From the NCBI GenBank assembly GCA_021396245.1, contig WNYE01000003.1, positions 496,001 through 560,000 on the forward strand: a stretch of 64,000 bases of DNA, in the 5' to 3' direction. Each line of letters starts with the position of its first letter. Position 1 is the first letter of the stretch. The stretch comes from Sporothrix humicola. Its lineage: Eukaryota; Ascomycota; Sordariomycetes; Ophiostomatales; Ophiostomataceae. The notes below the pieces were generated by a model. The model was not told the origin of the DNA. It worked only from the letters and a program-made list of their open reading frames with translations, and made no database searches. The position numbers and the translations under genes are program-made. Below are positions 45,639-56,608 of the stretch, in pieces.

Positions 45639-45645
45639 TGAGTCA
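45639..45645. promoter_or_regulatory. CPC1/Gcn4-type TGAGTCA upstream of LEU4
   Basis: An exact heptamer match lies 410 bp upstream of the LEU4 start. Gcn4 control of LEU4 is well established in yeast, which makes function plausible; chance occurrence cannot be excluded. Confidence 0.35.
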
Positions 45646-47579
45646 CGATGTGGAGGGTTTGAAAATGGGAGACGAGGGAAAGGGAAACAAGGGGCAGAAA
45701 AAAAAAGATGGAGCGTGGAAACGAGGAACGAAAGCAAGGATCTTTGAATTGGGAAAACTCGGGGTAGACTAAAAAAGTATGACTATATATTTAGGGACCT
45801 TTTTCTCTGTGTCGTTTCTTTTACTATTTCTGGTGACATAAGACTGTGCAAGTAGAGAAGAGCAAGTGACAGGAGAGGGAAAGAGCCGAAAATAAGAGGA
45901 GAAGCATTCTACTGTGCCTCGTGTGCTTGTTATGTTGCTCTTTCCTTTTTACATCTCTACGTTGTGGCCTGTTTCCTTTTCTGTTGCTCCCTCGCAGTAT
46001 TCAAATGGAAAGAGCCTGCCGGCTGCCATCTGCACCTTCCCGCTGCTACCGTTGAACCGATGCAAGGCGAGGAAAGAAGGAAGGCTTGCAAGAGAAGAAC
46101 CTGACAGGGAAGTGACGACCCCAAACCGCACCGGTTGACTAAATAGTAGGAAGGGATGATGCCACAAAATGCTAGGCGAAGAAACTAAAGACACTGGCTT
46201 GTCTTGAGTAAAGAAAAACTGAAAGATGAACAGCGTTGAAATGGAGTTTATAACGCCGCGTCAAACGCCCTTGCCATGACCGCGACGCCGCGAGGGGCAC
46301 TTGCATGGAGTTGCAATTGCGGTTGCAGAAGTGAGTTGCAGTGAACATGCATTGGCTGATTGGGTGCAGGGGAAAGGCGGTTAAGGCGAGCGCGAAGAGG
46401 GGCAGAAAGTCACAGAGAAAACTGTGAGTAAAGCCGATCACCGCGGGCTAAAACAGCCAAAGAAAAGCAGAGAAAAAGAAAAGGAAAAAAGAGAAGACTG
46501 CTGGGCTTAGCGTTGGACCCCGCCTAGTTCAAGTTTTTCTTTCTTTCTTGTTTATGACGTTCTATTTGCTGTTAGCGGATTCGCTGGAGAGTCTCACATA
46601 TTTTGGTGCAATGACTGACACAAGACTACGACTGAGAGTCCCTGGATTTGACAGTGAGACTGCCAACAAGGCACGGCTGCTGCACCTGAGTGCAACCCAT
46701 ATTGCATGCACGACCCCGGAGGATATTAGACATCCCCGGCATCCTTTGACAGAGTACTTTGCATATGTTGCAAATTGAAAGCGGTTTTCTGGAAAGATCC
46801 GCGATTGACGCTGTCTGTGGGGTTGACAATGGCACTCGAGAAAACGAGGCAAACCAGACAAACTGGGAAAGTGAGCAGCAGGAAGGAAGACAGTTGGCAA
46901 GTAAGAGCGAGACAGGGAGGTTGAGTTTACTGAAAGAAGGAAATAGTAACGCAGGAAAGGTCTATGAAGATGCTCAAACAGTCACACTCATATGTCTTTA
47001 AAAGGGCGCAGTGTTGAGCAGGGCAGTTCTGGCACGCAAATCGCTGCATCAGAGTGGGGTCATCCAAGATGCATCTACGACTAACATCGGATGCCGTCCG
47101 TCGACTGTTAAGGGGTGATAGCTTCGGAAACCTATCCGTTGTTGGTGTTTCGACAGAAAAATAAGCCGAGATCACGGAGGCCGAACTGACGGTCAAAGCA
47201 AAGCCGAATACTCTTACCAAAAGTCCCGGTTGATTACCGCTTTTGTTGTAATTTTGACAAACAGTACACGATGCTTGTTGAGTCACGTTTCTCCACGTCC
47301 GTCCCCAACAATGTTCCATACTGATTTAAACCTCAGTTTACTCCATACTTCACAAAATAGCTTGTACTCTACGACTTGAAGTGCACATAGCGACTGGCCA
47401 TTGAACCCAACCTCACCTGTCAGGCCATCCAGACGGGAGCCATGCGGTTCGTGCACCTATCCGAGAGGACAAGAGAACACAACGAAATGTAGGAAACGCC
47501 GTCTGCCATGTGCATCTATCCGCTTCCATATATTGTACGACGACAAGCAGCTGAATGCACAATGTAATAGTCGTACACC

Positions 47580-47641
47580 GTACGGAACACGGGACACGGA
47601 ACACATACGTTGCTTATGCCGTAGTACAACATGTTCCGTAC
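47580..47641. repeat. Perfect 10-bp inverted repeat, 42-bp loop
   Basis: GTACGGAACA at 47580-47589 is answered by its exact reverse complement at 47632-47641. Further GGAACAC strings lie in between. No target-site duplication or transposase is visible, so it may be a remnant or simply a hairpin. Confidence 0.5.
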
Positions 47642-48192
47642 AGTTTATGTGCTGTTTGTCTCACCTCGTCTGGTGGGACCCGTTCTGACGGGTTGGCGAT
47701 GCATACAGCGGACAGCGAATTCGGAGAGAATGGTGAACAGAAAACGCTTGGAATTGTCAGGATTCGACAGAAGCAAAGGATTATGAACGACAGCCGACGG
47801 TATCAACTGAGGTTGATTACTTATCCCATGTACATTGGACCGTAGCTGATGTGGGTATTGCCATGTGGGAGAATCGTGGAGTGTATGAGTCAACACTAGC
47901 TCACTCAACACTTACACGTCCAAGGTGAAGTGGACCATTGCACGAACTGAAGTTGAATGGCTTTTAAAAGATGAATGAATTGTTGGTATCTCTCATAATA
48001 AACAGTAGCAGAAAAAAACAAAAATATAGACAAACATAAGGAGTGAACGATGGCTTTCCATACGTAACAATAAACAATATTAAATCATGGCCCCCAAAAC
48101 GCCGTAAATAGCAGGTCGACTCTTCCGATAAAGGGTCATATATTACACCGTCACCGCCGTATCCTTTCGTGATTATTTTTGTGGTTCGCTCG

Positions 48193-51027
48193 CTACAGAG
48201 AGTAGTTCTCCGTGTGGAGGAAAATCTCCTCGAGCATGTCGTCACCCCAAATCTCGGCCTGCAGCTTGGCCACGGTCGTCGCTACACCGACACGCATGCT
48301 CGCTGGACCACAGACGAAAACGGCCGTCCGCCGACCCAGCACGCCGCGACCGTCGCTGCCGCCCGTCGCCCACTCCCGCAGCATGTAGCCCAGGTCGGGC
48401 CGGCCGTACTCGACGCTCCAGCCGCCGTCGATCTGGTGCGGCACGGGGAAGGCGAAGCGCATCAGCGACTTTTGGAACTCAGTGGGTGTTTCGGGGAAGC
48501 CGAAATCGAAGCCCGAGGGAGGGCCAAACGTGGACGTGGGGCGGGCGCCGTCTGGCCTCCGCTGGACTCCGCCGACGTCTGTCCGCAGGTGGGCCAGCTC
48601 GGGCGGGCGCATGCCGGTGTGGTCGCCGTCCGGCCCGGGCTCAAGATCGCCCTCCTCGTTGTGTCTTGGCACCTCGGCCGATTTCCGCATGGCGGACGGC
48701 GGCACGAGGTTAAAGTGCGGCGCGTCGGCGCGCGGGTGTGGTGTAAAGTGGAAGTTGCTTTCCTCTTCCTCGGCGGTGTAGGCTGCTGTTGACGAGACAA
48801 GCGTGCTCAACCCGCTAATGCTCATGCGGTTCTTTTGCTTCTTGTCCTTTGTGTCTTTGCTGTCCTTGGAGTCTTTCGAGTCCTTTGCGAAAGTGGCAGC
48901 CGCGATGGACTTGGCGTCCGTGCTTGGCCGGCCCTCGAGCTGCCGCAGCGACTCGTCTGGCGTCATGGACATGTGCTTGCCGGGCGGCGGGTTTGGTGGT
49001 GGTGGTGGCACTTGGTAAGGCTGCAGGTATTTCTGCTGCGGCAGTGCCGTAATACGGTCTTCGTCCTCGGCACGCAGCTCGCGCTCCCGTTCCGGGTCAC
49101 CCTGGGCCTCGGCGGCGATGAGGGCTGAGTTGCGCTTGGAGGCAATGCCTGCAACGAAACCGTCCAAACGGTCATGGAACAGGTTGCTGAGAGGGCGCGG
49201 TGCACGGGTCGTGTGGTGGGCACCCATGCCCCCCTCGCCGGGGATCGAGAACAGGTTTCCGAGATGCTGGTTGCGGTGGTCGGCGCGGGTGGCCGAGGTG
49301 ACAAAGAACTTGCAGGTGACCGACTCTGGTGGTGCGGCTTCACGGCAAATGCGCAGCTCCTCACGGAACCAGTCCATGGCCTCGAGCCGCTTGAGGGCCC
49401 AGACGACGACAATCTTCTTGGTAATGGCCTTGCCATCACGCATGCGTTTGATCAGGTTCAAAAGCTGGGACATGAGCGAGGTGATGCCCGAACCGCCGGC
49501 AATGAGGATACACGTATCGAAAGCGGCCAACTCACGACGCATGCCGCCATAGGGGCCGTCCAAAAAGGCGCGGTAGGTGTGGAAGGGGCCCTTTTCAATG
49601 GCCGTCTCGAGCACCTTGCGAGTAAAGCCACCATAGGGACGGAAGACAAGGACGCAGTCACGGTAGGCATCGCCGTAGGCCGAAGGGAAATCTTCACTGC
49701 AGAGCGACGAGACGGTAAAGGGGTGGTTCTCAAACAGGGAGATGCCCGGCATTCTCAGGTATACATACTGGCCGGGGCGCCAGCGCATCTGGGTCGGGAT
49801 GGTGATCTTGATGGCGTTTTCGGTCATGAGAGTGATGGCGGCCTCATCACCGACAAAGAAGGACATGCGCCAGGGCCGCGACCAGTTGAGGTTGCGCAGA
49901 CGCACGACCTGGCAGAGGAAGAAGATGCCCACAGTGGTGTACAGGTAGGCCCAGGAGCCCAAGAAGTTCTTCGTGTGCCAGAACAGCAGGCCAACGTAGA
50001 GTAGGCCGACGGGGATGTGCAGCATAACAAAAGCTTCGTAGGCGACGCGGCGGATGAAGGGTAGCGATGCAACACACAGCCAGATGAGCGGCACCAGACA
50101 GGCGATACCCGTTCCATAGACGATCATGGAGCCGGGGAACAGCTTCTGGTAGATGGCCATAGCGCCGTCGTCCCACACAGGCTGGATATAAAAGGGGATC
50201 GCGTGCACGAGCGACAGGAACAGGCACAGGTAGCCGGCCCAGCGGTGCAGCACATTAAGGCGTTCCGGGCCGATGCCGGTGATCAGGGTCAGAAGATTGG
50301 TCTTGGTGCTGGTGGCAATGATCCAGGGTGTCATAGCGACAGCGATCATGCCGGACCGGACGGCCAGCGGGGGTGAGCCATACTGGATGCTCTGCCAGTA
50401 GAGCGGCTGTGGCAGGAAGCAGAAGAGCGCTGCAAAAGCGAGCGCAATGAAGCCACAGGTCAGGACGGCTAGGGAAGAGAAGGTGAAGCGGCGCTTAAAG
50501 ATGACGAGGTCGGGAATGGGGCGGTAGAAGATCCAGCGGAAGAGGGCGAGAGTGTCGTTGATGAAGGTAATCGATGACATGTGCGCCTTGGGACGAAAGG
50601 CGGTTTCGGCCTTGACCTCCTCGGGGAAGAAATGGCGGCTTGAGTTCTGGCCAGTCGTGTAGGCCGTGGCGGGAGTCGCGTTTCCATGGCCTGCATTGGC
50701 TGCTGCCGCCGCCGCCAAAGTTGCGGCCGTGCCTGGTGGCTGGTCCCATTCCGGGTCGGCCATGTACAGGTTGTTGTAGTGTTCCTCGACTTCCTGCTTG
50801 TAGATGGCCTGGCGGATCTTGTCCTGCCAGTAGTGCCATAACCGGACGATGAGAACACTGGCCGTCAGGGCGGCGGCAAAGTATGTGAAGGCCAGGCCAT
50901 ATTTGCCAGACTTGATCCACGGGTCGACGGTGTTGGCTTCGACGAGGCCGGGCGGGCTGGTGGCTGTGAGCGGAATGTATATTCGGCGAGCCAACGATGG
51001 CGGTTCTGGTGTGAGGTGAGACGCCAT
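48193..51027 (-). CDS. Ferric reductase (FRE/NOX family) with large disordered insert
   Basis: A plasma-membrane flavocytochrome that reduces Fe(III)/Cu(II) chelates with NADPH. A single exon encodes 944 residues from ATG 51027, the first ATG in the frame. Membrane segments lie at about 45-65, 183-206, 225-245, 263-280, 300-320, 333-350 and 362-378. Bis-heme ligands form two H-x13-H pairs: His261/His275 and His337/His351. The FAD site HPFTVSS is at 435 and the NADPH site GGSGITS at 511. The usual C-terminal NADPH strand VFVCGPASM is near 915. Between them (roughly 590-830) is a long low-complexity insert: Pro-rich, a (KDS)n-like run ending KDTKDKKQK, and acidic parts. The N-terminus has an Ala-rich loop. 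The substrate metal is not decided by sequence. Confidence 0.9.
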   Translation of the reverse strand: MASHLTPEPPSLARRIYIPLTATSPPGLVEANTVDPWIKSGKYGLAFTYFAAALTASVLIVRLWHYWQDKIRQAIYKQEVEEHYNNLYMADPEWDQPPGTAATLAAAAAANAGHGNATPATAYTTGQNSSRHFFPEEVKAETAFRPKAHMSSITFINDTLALFRWIFYRPIPDLVIFKRRFTFSSLAVLTCGFIALAFAALFCFLPQPLYWQSIQYGSPPLAVRSGMIAVAMTPWIIATSTKTNLLTLITGIGPERLNVLHRWAGYLCLFLSLVHAIPFYIQPVWDDGAMAIYQKLFPGSMIVYGTGIACLVPLIWLCVASLPFIRRVAYEAFVMLHIPVGLLYVGLLFWHTKNFLGSWAYLYTTVGIFFLCQVVRLRNLNWSRPWRMSFFVGDEAAITLMTENAIKITIPTQMRWRPGQYVYLRMPGISLFENHPFTVSSLCSEDFPSAYGDAYRDCVLVFRPYGGFTRKVLETAIEKGPFHTYRAFLDGPYGGMRRELAAFDTCILIAGGSGITSLMSQLLNLIKRMRDGKAITKKIVVVWALKRLEAMDWFREELRICREAAPPESVTCKFFVTSATRADHRNQHLGNLFSIPGEGGMGAHHTTRAPRPLSNLFHDRLDGFVAGIASKRNSALIAAEAQGDPERERELRAEDEDRITALPQQKYLQPYQVPPPPPNPPPGKHMSMTPDESLRQLEGRPSTDAKSIAAATFAKDSKDSKDSKDTKDKKQKNRMSISGLSTLVSSTAAYTAEEEESNFHFTPHPRADAPHFNLVPPSAMRKSAEVPRHNEEGDLEPGPDGDHTGMRPPELAHLRTDVGGVQRRPDGARPTSTFGPPSGFDFGFPETPTEFQKSLMRFAFPVPHQIDGGWSVEYGRPDLGYMLREWATGGSDGRGVLGRRTAVFVCGPASMRVGVATTVAKLQAEIWGDDMLEEIFLHTENYSL

Positions 51028-53795
51028 TGTGTGTGATGAGAGGATAGGAGAAGGGGTGAGAGGGAGGTTGTTGATATATCGTCTGTCGTGTAGCACAAGA
51101 TGTGCAGAACCTGCGCAGTCAATCGCTGAGGGATGCCAGATCCCTCGTTTCTGCTGTTGCTTTTCGAGGTTGTTTATCAGTTGCAGCGAGAGGCAATGGA
51201 TACCTTCGTAGCGACGGCCATCGGACGTTGTGTAAGGTGAGAGACGAGGCCAAAGGTGAAGTCGTGATAGATGGAAATGGAAAATAAGACACGAAAAACG
51301 AAAACGAAAACAAAAATTAAGAAAGAAAATTATGATAGGATCGACACGACGGAGAAAGGATGGGAGGACAAGGGAAGATAAAAGACAGGCCCAAGGAGCA
51401 CAGACGAATCGACCGACAAGCAGTACAAATTGCAAGCCGAAATGCTTCGATGGAAAGGGTAGGTAGGGTGGGGTGGAGCCAGTAGTATTGTGCAGTCGTG
51501 CCGGGCGGGTAGATATATTGCCAACGGGGGGTCCCTTCAAGTGAAAATGCTTGTACTTGAGAAGACAAGGATGGAGTCGATGCAAGACGCAAGACGCAAG
51601 CACTTCAGGTACAAGTACGCACGGGGATGCTTGCAGATGCCGGAAACAGAGAAGATGCAGACGTAGACGCAGAAACAAACGCAGAAGCGGGAGATATGCG
51701 AAGAAGGTCTCAGACAGAACCTGAAGGAGGAGAAGGAAGTCAAGGAAGTCCGTGAATATCACGTTGATGATGGAAAGATATGGACAAGAGAGCTCTGGTT
51801 GGTTCTGTACCTGAAAGGAAGAAGCGCTTGGAACGGACGGAAGCAGGAGAAGTGTGATCGAGAAGGAAGTGCCGAAGGAGGAGACAGAGACAAAAGACAA
51901 AAGACGAAAGAGGACGGTGAATGATCAGGAGAGAATCAAATGCAGCCGCCGAAGGCCTTGGAGGACGATAGAATGAGGAAAGGCGTTCATCACAAGGAGT
52001 GTGGTCGAGAAGACGGCGGTAGGGGAGATGAATCCACGAGCGGAGTATGGAATATGCACGGAGAACGGAGATGAAAATGAAAATTGAACAAAATGCAGGA
52101 GACCAGAATTTGCTGTTCAGAGTTTGAGAGTTTGGTCACACGAAGTGACGGACATCAACGGTGATGAGGGAAACACGTTGTTGACAGCGGCTGCACAAAG
52201 TGGCGGCTGGGGGCGTGGGTGTTCGGGAAATACAATGTTAGAGAAGAAAAAGAGGTCGACAAAAATGCGGCCAGCTAGATTGATGGGAGAGATGAGAGAG
52301 ACAAAAAGATGGGAAAGTCACAAGGGTGCAAGCACTTTCTCTAAGTGGGCTCAGATGCAGAAGCTCAGCGGCAGACGGAGCATTGATATTGGCTGGAAAG
52401 GCTGGGGAGGTGACTGGGATGGTCAAAAGTCGAAAGCGAAAAGGTGGTGGTGGTGGTGGGCTGTGGTGGAGGTGATGAAGATTGGGGGTGATGGACAAGG
52501 GTCTGGAGTTGGGGGGATGGAAATCTCGAGAGAAAATGGACATGGGGAACTTGGGTGATGCAGCCGGGGTCACAAAATGCAAGCACGACGAAAAGAGAAA
52601 GGCAAGTGCAATGAAGCACAAGAAGCACAAATGGCGAAAGAGGAAAGAGGTGGCCGGTGCTTTGCATGTCACACGAGGAAAGAGCGAGGAGGAAACTGGC
52701 GTGGAAAGAGTGAAGAAAAAGAAGGGAAGGTGCGGGCGGCAGGTGGAGGAAGGAGCTGCAGGTGCTGTGACGAGATGCAGGTTCTACAAGGTCAAGAATC
52801 TCGCATATGTGGAACGATATGGCAGAGGACGAAGTAACAGAATACATCGTAATAATGAACTGAGAGAACGAGAAGATTCCCGGTTTCTTTGATTTCGGAT
52901 GCTCAATTTAGCAGTCCATACAGAGTCGTCGACAACAAGCTGAGCGCCAGCCGTGCCTCGATGCATCAATCTATTTCAGTCGAGGCGAGGCAAAAGGCAA
53001 GATGCAGATCAGAAACAAAACGGACGCAGGGCAGACGGAAAAGAGACAAATATAGCGTATTTACTGCACGCACAGAGAGAGGACAGAGCACCGGGAGGCT
53101 GCAAGACTGTCAAAGCCTCTGTCGACTCCAAGGAAGGTGCGTTCAAGGTCGAGCCCAGTCAAGGAAAGAAAGGAAAGGGAGGGCAAGGGAAGGAGGGAAC
53201 GGGCACTAAAATGGCTCGAGTGGTTGAGTGGACGAGTTTCTGTCGAGCGCGGCCCCCAATGTGACTGAAGGCTGCATCACGGCCCGCTGATTCGCTGGCA
53301 TCACAGCGGTCACATACAAATGCCAGTAAAAAACACAGAAAATCACAGCAAGAGTGACATGCAAAGGCACATCGAGAGTGGTCCGTGGTTGATGGTCGAC
53401 AGGGATTGTGTTGACCAGTCACGACGGCACGAAGAACGACGAGCCGGGGTTGGGTGCAGGAGTGGACTAAAATGGACAGGGGGGGAAGGAGCGCGGGCGG
53501 CAAATGGGTCGATGTGATTGGTTGGTGAGAGGAAGGAAACAAATAGAGGCGGTCACGTGAAGATATGCATTGAGTGCGAATTTGAGTGTGAATTGGAAAG
53601 AGTAAATTGCAGTGCCCATACGACGTATTGACAGAGCTTCCATAATTGGCCAATCAGAGGCTTCTATTTGAGTGCCTATCCCCACAGCCAACACCAAGAC
53701 ACGAGAAGGGAAGGACCCGTCACGATCACCAACATCACCAACAGAACCATCAATCACACCATCATTTCTACCTTTTGCCTCTTCTCCTCTCTCCT
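51028..53795. other. Long ferric reductase promoter/leader region
   Basis: The 2.8-kb gap is purine-rich on the + strand from about 51300 to 53200, so C/T-rich on the gene's strand, which keeps that frame open for 291 codons without an ATG. A TCACGTGA lies at 53553-53560 and a GGT-repeat patch near 52440-52475. No other protein gene is supported. Confidence 0.5.
53553..53560. promoter_or_regulatory. TCACGTGA palindrome
   Basis: An E-box octamer identical to the one upstream of PRP17. It lies 236 bp past the 3' end of the FMN monooxygenase and 2.5 kb upstream of the ferric reductase ATG, so its target gene is unclear. Confidence 0.25.
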
Positions 53796-55388
53796 CTAAA
53801 CCTTGATGGCTGGCGCTGCAACGGTGCTGTCGATGGGTTTGCTGGAGCTGTCCTCGACGGACACGGCCTCGATCTTGGCCTCGAGGGTCTTGATCTGGGC
53901 CGAGTCTGCGCCTGCGTCTGTTGGTTTGTCGACCTTTGTCTCATCTGCCGGCTTTTCGTTTTCCTCCACCTCCACCTTGTCGACGGCCATTGCCTTTTCG
54001 GTGCCCCACTTAAAGGTTGACCCGTAGTGGTCGTCCCGCAGCGTCTTGGAGCCCAACAGGTTCTCGCGGAAGGTGCCACCGGGGACGGCATAGTCGAGCC
54101 AGTAGAGGCCGCGGCTTTGCAGCTCGGGCACCAGCAGGTCGACCACATCGGTCCAGCTGCCCGGGTTGGTGATGCTACCGACATTGAAACCGTCGACGTC
54201 GGCCTCGTCGACCCACTGCTGCATCACATCGGCGACTTCGGCGGCCGTGCCGACGGGGCACGGGTGCAGACCGCCCATGGCCATGCGCATGCCGAGGCGG
54301 CGCGGCGTCCAGGACTCCTTGGACTCTTCCTCGCTGACGGCCAGCGCCTTGAAGCAGGCCTGGATGGCCATGGCCTGAGACTCGCCCTCCAGGTTGATGG
54401 GCTCATCAATGGGGAACTTGCTGAAATCGACGCCCGTGTAGCCGCTGAATTGGGCGAGGCCAGCGACTGGGTCGGCGTACTCCAGGGCCTTTTTGTGCTT
54501 GGCCTCGGCCTCCTCCTTGGTGGCGCCAATGATGGGCATGATGCAAGGGAAGAATTTCAGGCTGTTGGGATCGCGGCCGTTGGCAACGGCGGCCGCGCGC
54601 ATTTCCTTGACGACCTTGCCGGCCTGCGCAGGGTTGAACGAGTTGAGGAAGATGCCCTCGGCGTGCTTGGCAGCGAAAGCACTGCCCGACTTGGACGTGC
54701 CGGCCTGGAACAGCACGGGCGTCCGCTGCGGGCTCGGGTGGACCTGGCTGCGGCCCGAGACCATGTGGTACTTGCCGCGGTGCTCGACCTTTTTAATCTT
54801 GCTGCCGTCAAAGGCGATGCCCTCGGGCGACTTGTCGAGGACCACGGCGTCGGGCGCCCACGACGACTCCCACAGCTTGTAGACCACGTCCATAAACTCG
54901 TCCGCCATAATGTACCGCTCGTCGTGCGGCGTGATCGTCTCGTAGCCGACGGCGCGCGCGCTGCTGTTGGTGTGGCTGGTCACGACGTTCCACGCACATC
55001 TGCCATTGGTAATGTGGTCCAGGCTCGAGAACTGGCGCGCCAGCACGTACGGCTTGGAGTAGGTCGTGGACATGGTGACGGCAAACGAGACGTTTTCGGT
55101 CACGGCGGCCATGGCCGGCAGCATCAGCGTCGGGTCCAGGTGGGCGACCTGGTGGCCGCGGCGCAGCATCTCGTTCATGCTGCCGCCGTACACATCAAAG
55201 CCGGCGAACCAGTCGGCAAAGAAAATGGCCGAGACCTTGCCGCGGTCGGCGAGCTTGGCGAGGTCCATGTAGTACTTGAGGGTGTCCTTGGTCAAGGACG
55301 TGTCGTCGTCGCGGCGCCACTGGCCCGAGGCCATGTAGCCGCCGACATTGGCGATCTCGAGGAAGCAGAGCTGGATCTGTTTGGGCAT
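53796..55388 (-). CDS. FMN-dependent monooxygenase, NtaA/SnaA/DszA type
   Basis: A luciferase-like (TIM-barrel) flavin monooxygenase; bacterial relatives oxidise nitrilotriacetate, dibenzothiophene sulfone or pristinamycin. They need FMNH2 from a partner reductase, and none is obvious next to it. A single exon encodes 530 residues from ATG 55388. Family features include LCFLEIANVGGYMASGQWR, SFAVTMSTTYSKPYVLARQ, the conserved ITNGRCAWNVVTSHTNSSA and QAGTSKSGSAFAAKHAEGIF. The catalytic domain ends around 455; the last about 75 residues are Glu/Lys-rich with a short coiled-coil-like segment (IKTLEAKIEAVSVED), an unusual tail. It is the first of the catabolic-looking genes. Its substrate cannot be told from sequence. 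Confidence 0.88.
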   Translation of the reverse strand: MPKQIQLCFLEIANVGGYMASGQWRRDDDTSLTKDTLKYYMDLAKLADRGKVSAIFFADWFAGFDVYGGSMNEMLRRGHQVAHLDPTLMLPAMAAVTENVSFAVTMSTTYSKPYVLARQFSSLDHITNGRCAWNVVTSHTNSSARAVGYETITPHDERYIMADEFMDVVYKLWESSWAPDAVVLDKSPEGIAFDGSKIKKVEHRGKYHMVSGRSQVHPSPQRTPVLFQAGTSKSGSAFAAKHAEGIFLNSFNPAQAGKVVKEMRAAAVANGRDPNSLKFFPCIMPIIGATKEEAEAKHKKALEYADPVAGLAQFSGYTGVDFSKFPIDEPINLEGESQAMAIQACFKALAVSEEESKESWTPRRLGMRMAMGGLHPCPVGTAAEVADVMQQWVDEADVDGFNVGSITNPGSWTDVVDLLVPELQSRGLYWLDYAVPGGTFRENLLGSKTLRDDHYGSTFKWGTEKAMAVDKVEVEENEKPADETKVDKPTDAGADSAQIKTLEAKIEAVSVEDSSSKPIDSTVAAPAIKV

Positions 55389-56608
55389 TGTGAGAGTTGA
55401 AGATGAGAAATGAGTTGAAAGAAGGATAAGGAGGGTGGTGAAAGGAAAGGCGGATAAGACCTGACAAGCTTTTATCAAGAGTAGAAAGTAAGAGGAGGGG
55501 AAAGAAAGAGGAAGGAAAGACAAAGATGGTACGAGGACGGAGAAAATACGGCAAGGCTCGTTGTCTAGTTCCCTTGTGCGTCGCTGTTTATTTCCTTCTC
55601 AAATCGTCAGATCTTTTCTGATTTTGGGCAGATGGGAGTGAGCTGTGCCGGAGATGTCTAGAGTGGTTTGAGTGGAAAGAACAGAAGAAGGCAGAAAAGA
55701 GGACCAAGAGCCATATGCCGTCCTAAGGCAGTCCACCCTCGCTCTCTTCTTGCCCCTCAACGGTACGAATTGATCAAACCGTAGTCATAGTCCTGTGGAC
55801 ATTTAGAAGACGTCGTAGTTTCGTTTCTCGTGCATGGATTCTGATATCGACTCTCCGATACGATGTCCTCCTGTCGTAGCTTGTCTTATCGGATACCCCT
55901 CTCTCCCAAAGAATGTCTCCCTCCAACTTTATTTACACACCCCGCCTCTCTCCTCGTGTCAAATGGATCCCGGCCTCCCGAAACGGAGCCAAACTCTCGA
56001 ACATGCTTGATCGGAAGCTAGCATTTCGGCCGTGTAAGAGGGTGGGTCCCGGGTGGAGAATGCCGGGGCGAGGTTTTAGCGTGGACACCCAGGGACACCC
56101 AGGGCTGTTCCTTCCCTGGCCTCCGTTTCTTATCGGGGCACCGTCAAGTGGCCGCCAGTCTAGTGTATCCTGGCCTCCGTTTCACAATGATAGAATTAAC
56201 GGCAAACATCTTATCGCCTGCTTCTTTCTCTGCCCGGAGGATGCCATCACAGGCCGTGTCGTCTCCGGAAGGTGGGACAAGACTTCTCACCAGCCCAAGT
56301 CTTGATCCCAGCTGACAAACTCGATAAGGCGGCTGTTGGGTTACCAGAAATTGCGGACTGTGATCTGGATCCCTCCCTTCCAATAGGATCACGGCCAAAC
56401 TCACTTACAGAGGAGACTACGGATGTTTATTCCGGGTTGCACCTCATTGTTCTTGTATAAGTCCTGTTGCCAAGTTATCACCATCGAGACATCTATACTC
56501 GAGTGTGTGAACTTGGAGACATCTTGTTGATATCTTCACCTCGTGATATTATTTCTCTTGTTTCATCTGACATTTCCGATTGTCACTGTCTCTTCACCAA
56601 TCTCCACT
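55389..56608. promoter_or_regulatory. Divergent promoter region of the FMN monooxygenase and P450
   Basis: The 1.2-kb gap separates two divergent starts and probably holds both promoters. It contains a direct repeat of CACCCAGGGACACCCAGGG type at about 56086-56104 and the related TGGCCTCCGTTTC at 56119 and 56171. Open frames in it have no known features. Confidence 0.5.

Larger units (their letters stand above)
45230..48192. other. LEU4 promoter and ferric reductase 3' flank
   Basis: A 3-kb spacer without a supportable gene. It includes a CPC1-type site (45639-45645), a cluster of GTTGCA strings around 46308-46338 and a 10-bp inverted repeat at 47580-47641. Small open frames (e.g. 47401-47688) have no recognisable features. 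Confidence 0.5.

Noticed and set aside
47401..47688. Small + frame with several cysteines
   Set aside because: Cys spacing does not fit a known finger and there is no start context or codon bias; probably chance.
54027..55400. Long + strand frame of 457 codons
   Set aside because: Antisense shadow of the FMN monooxygenase.
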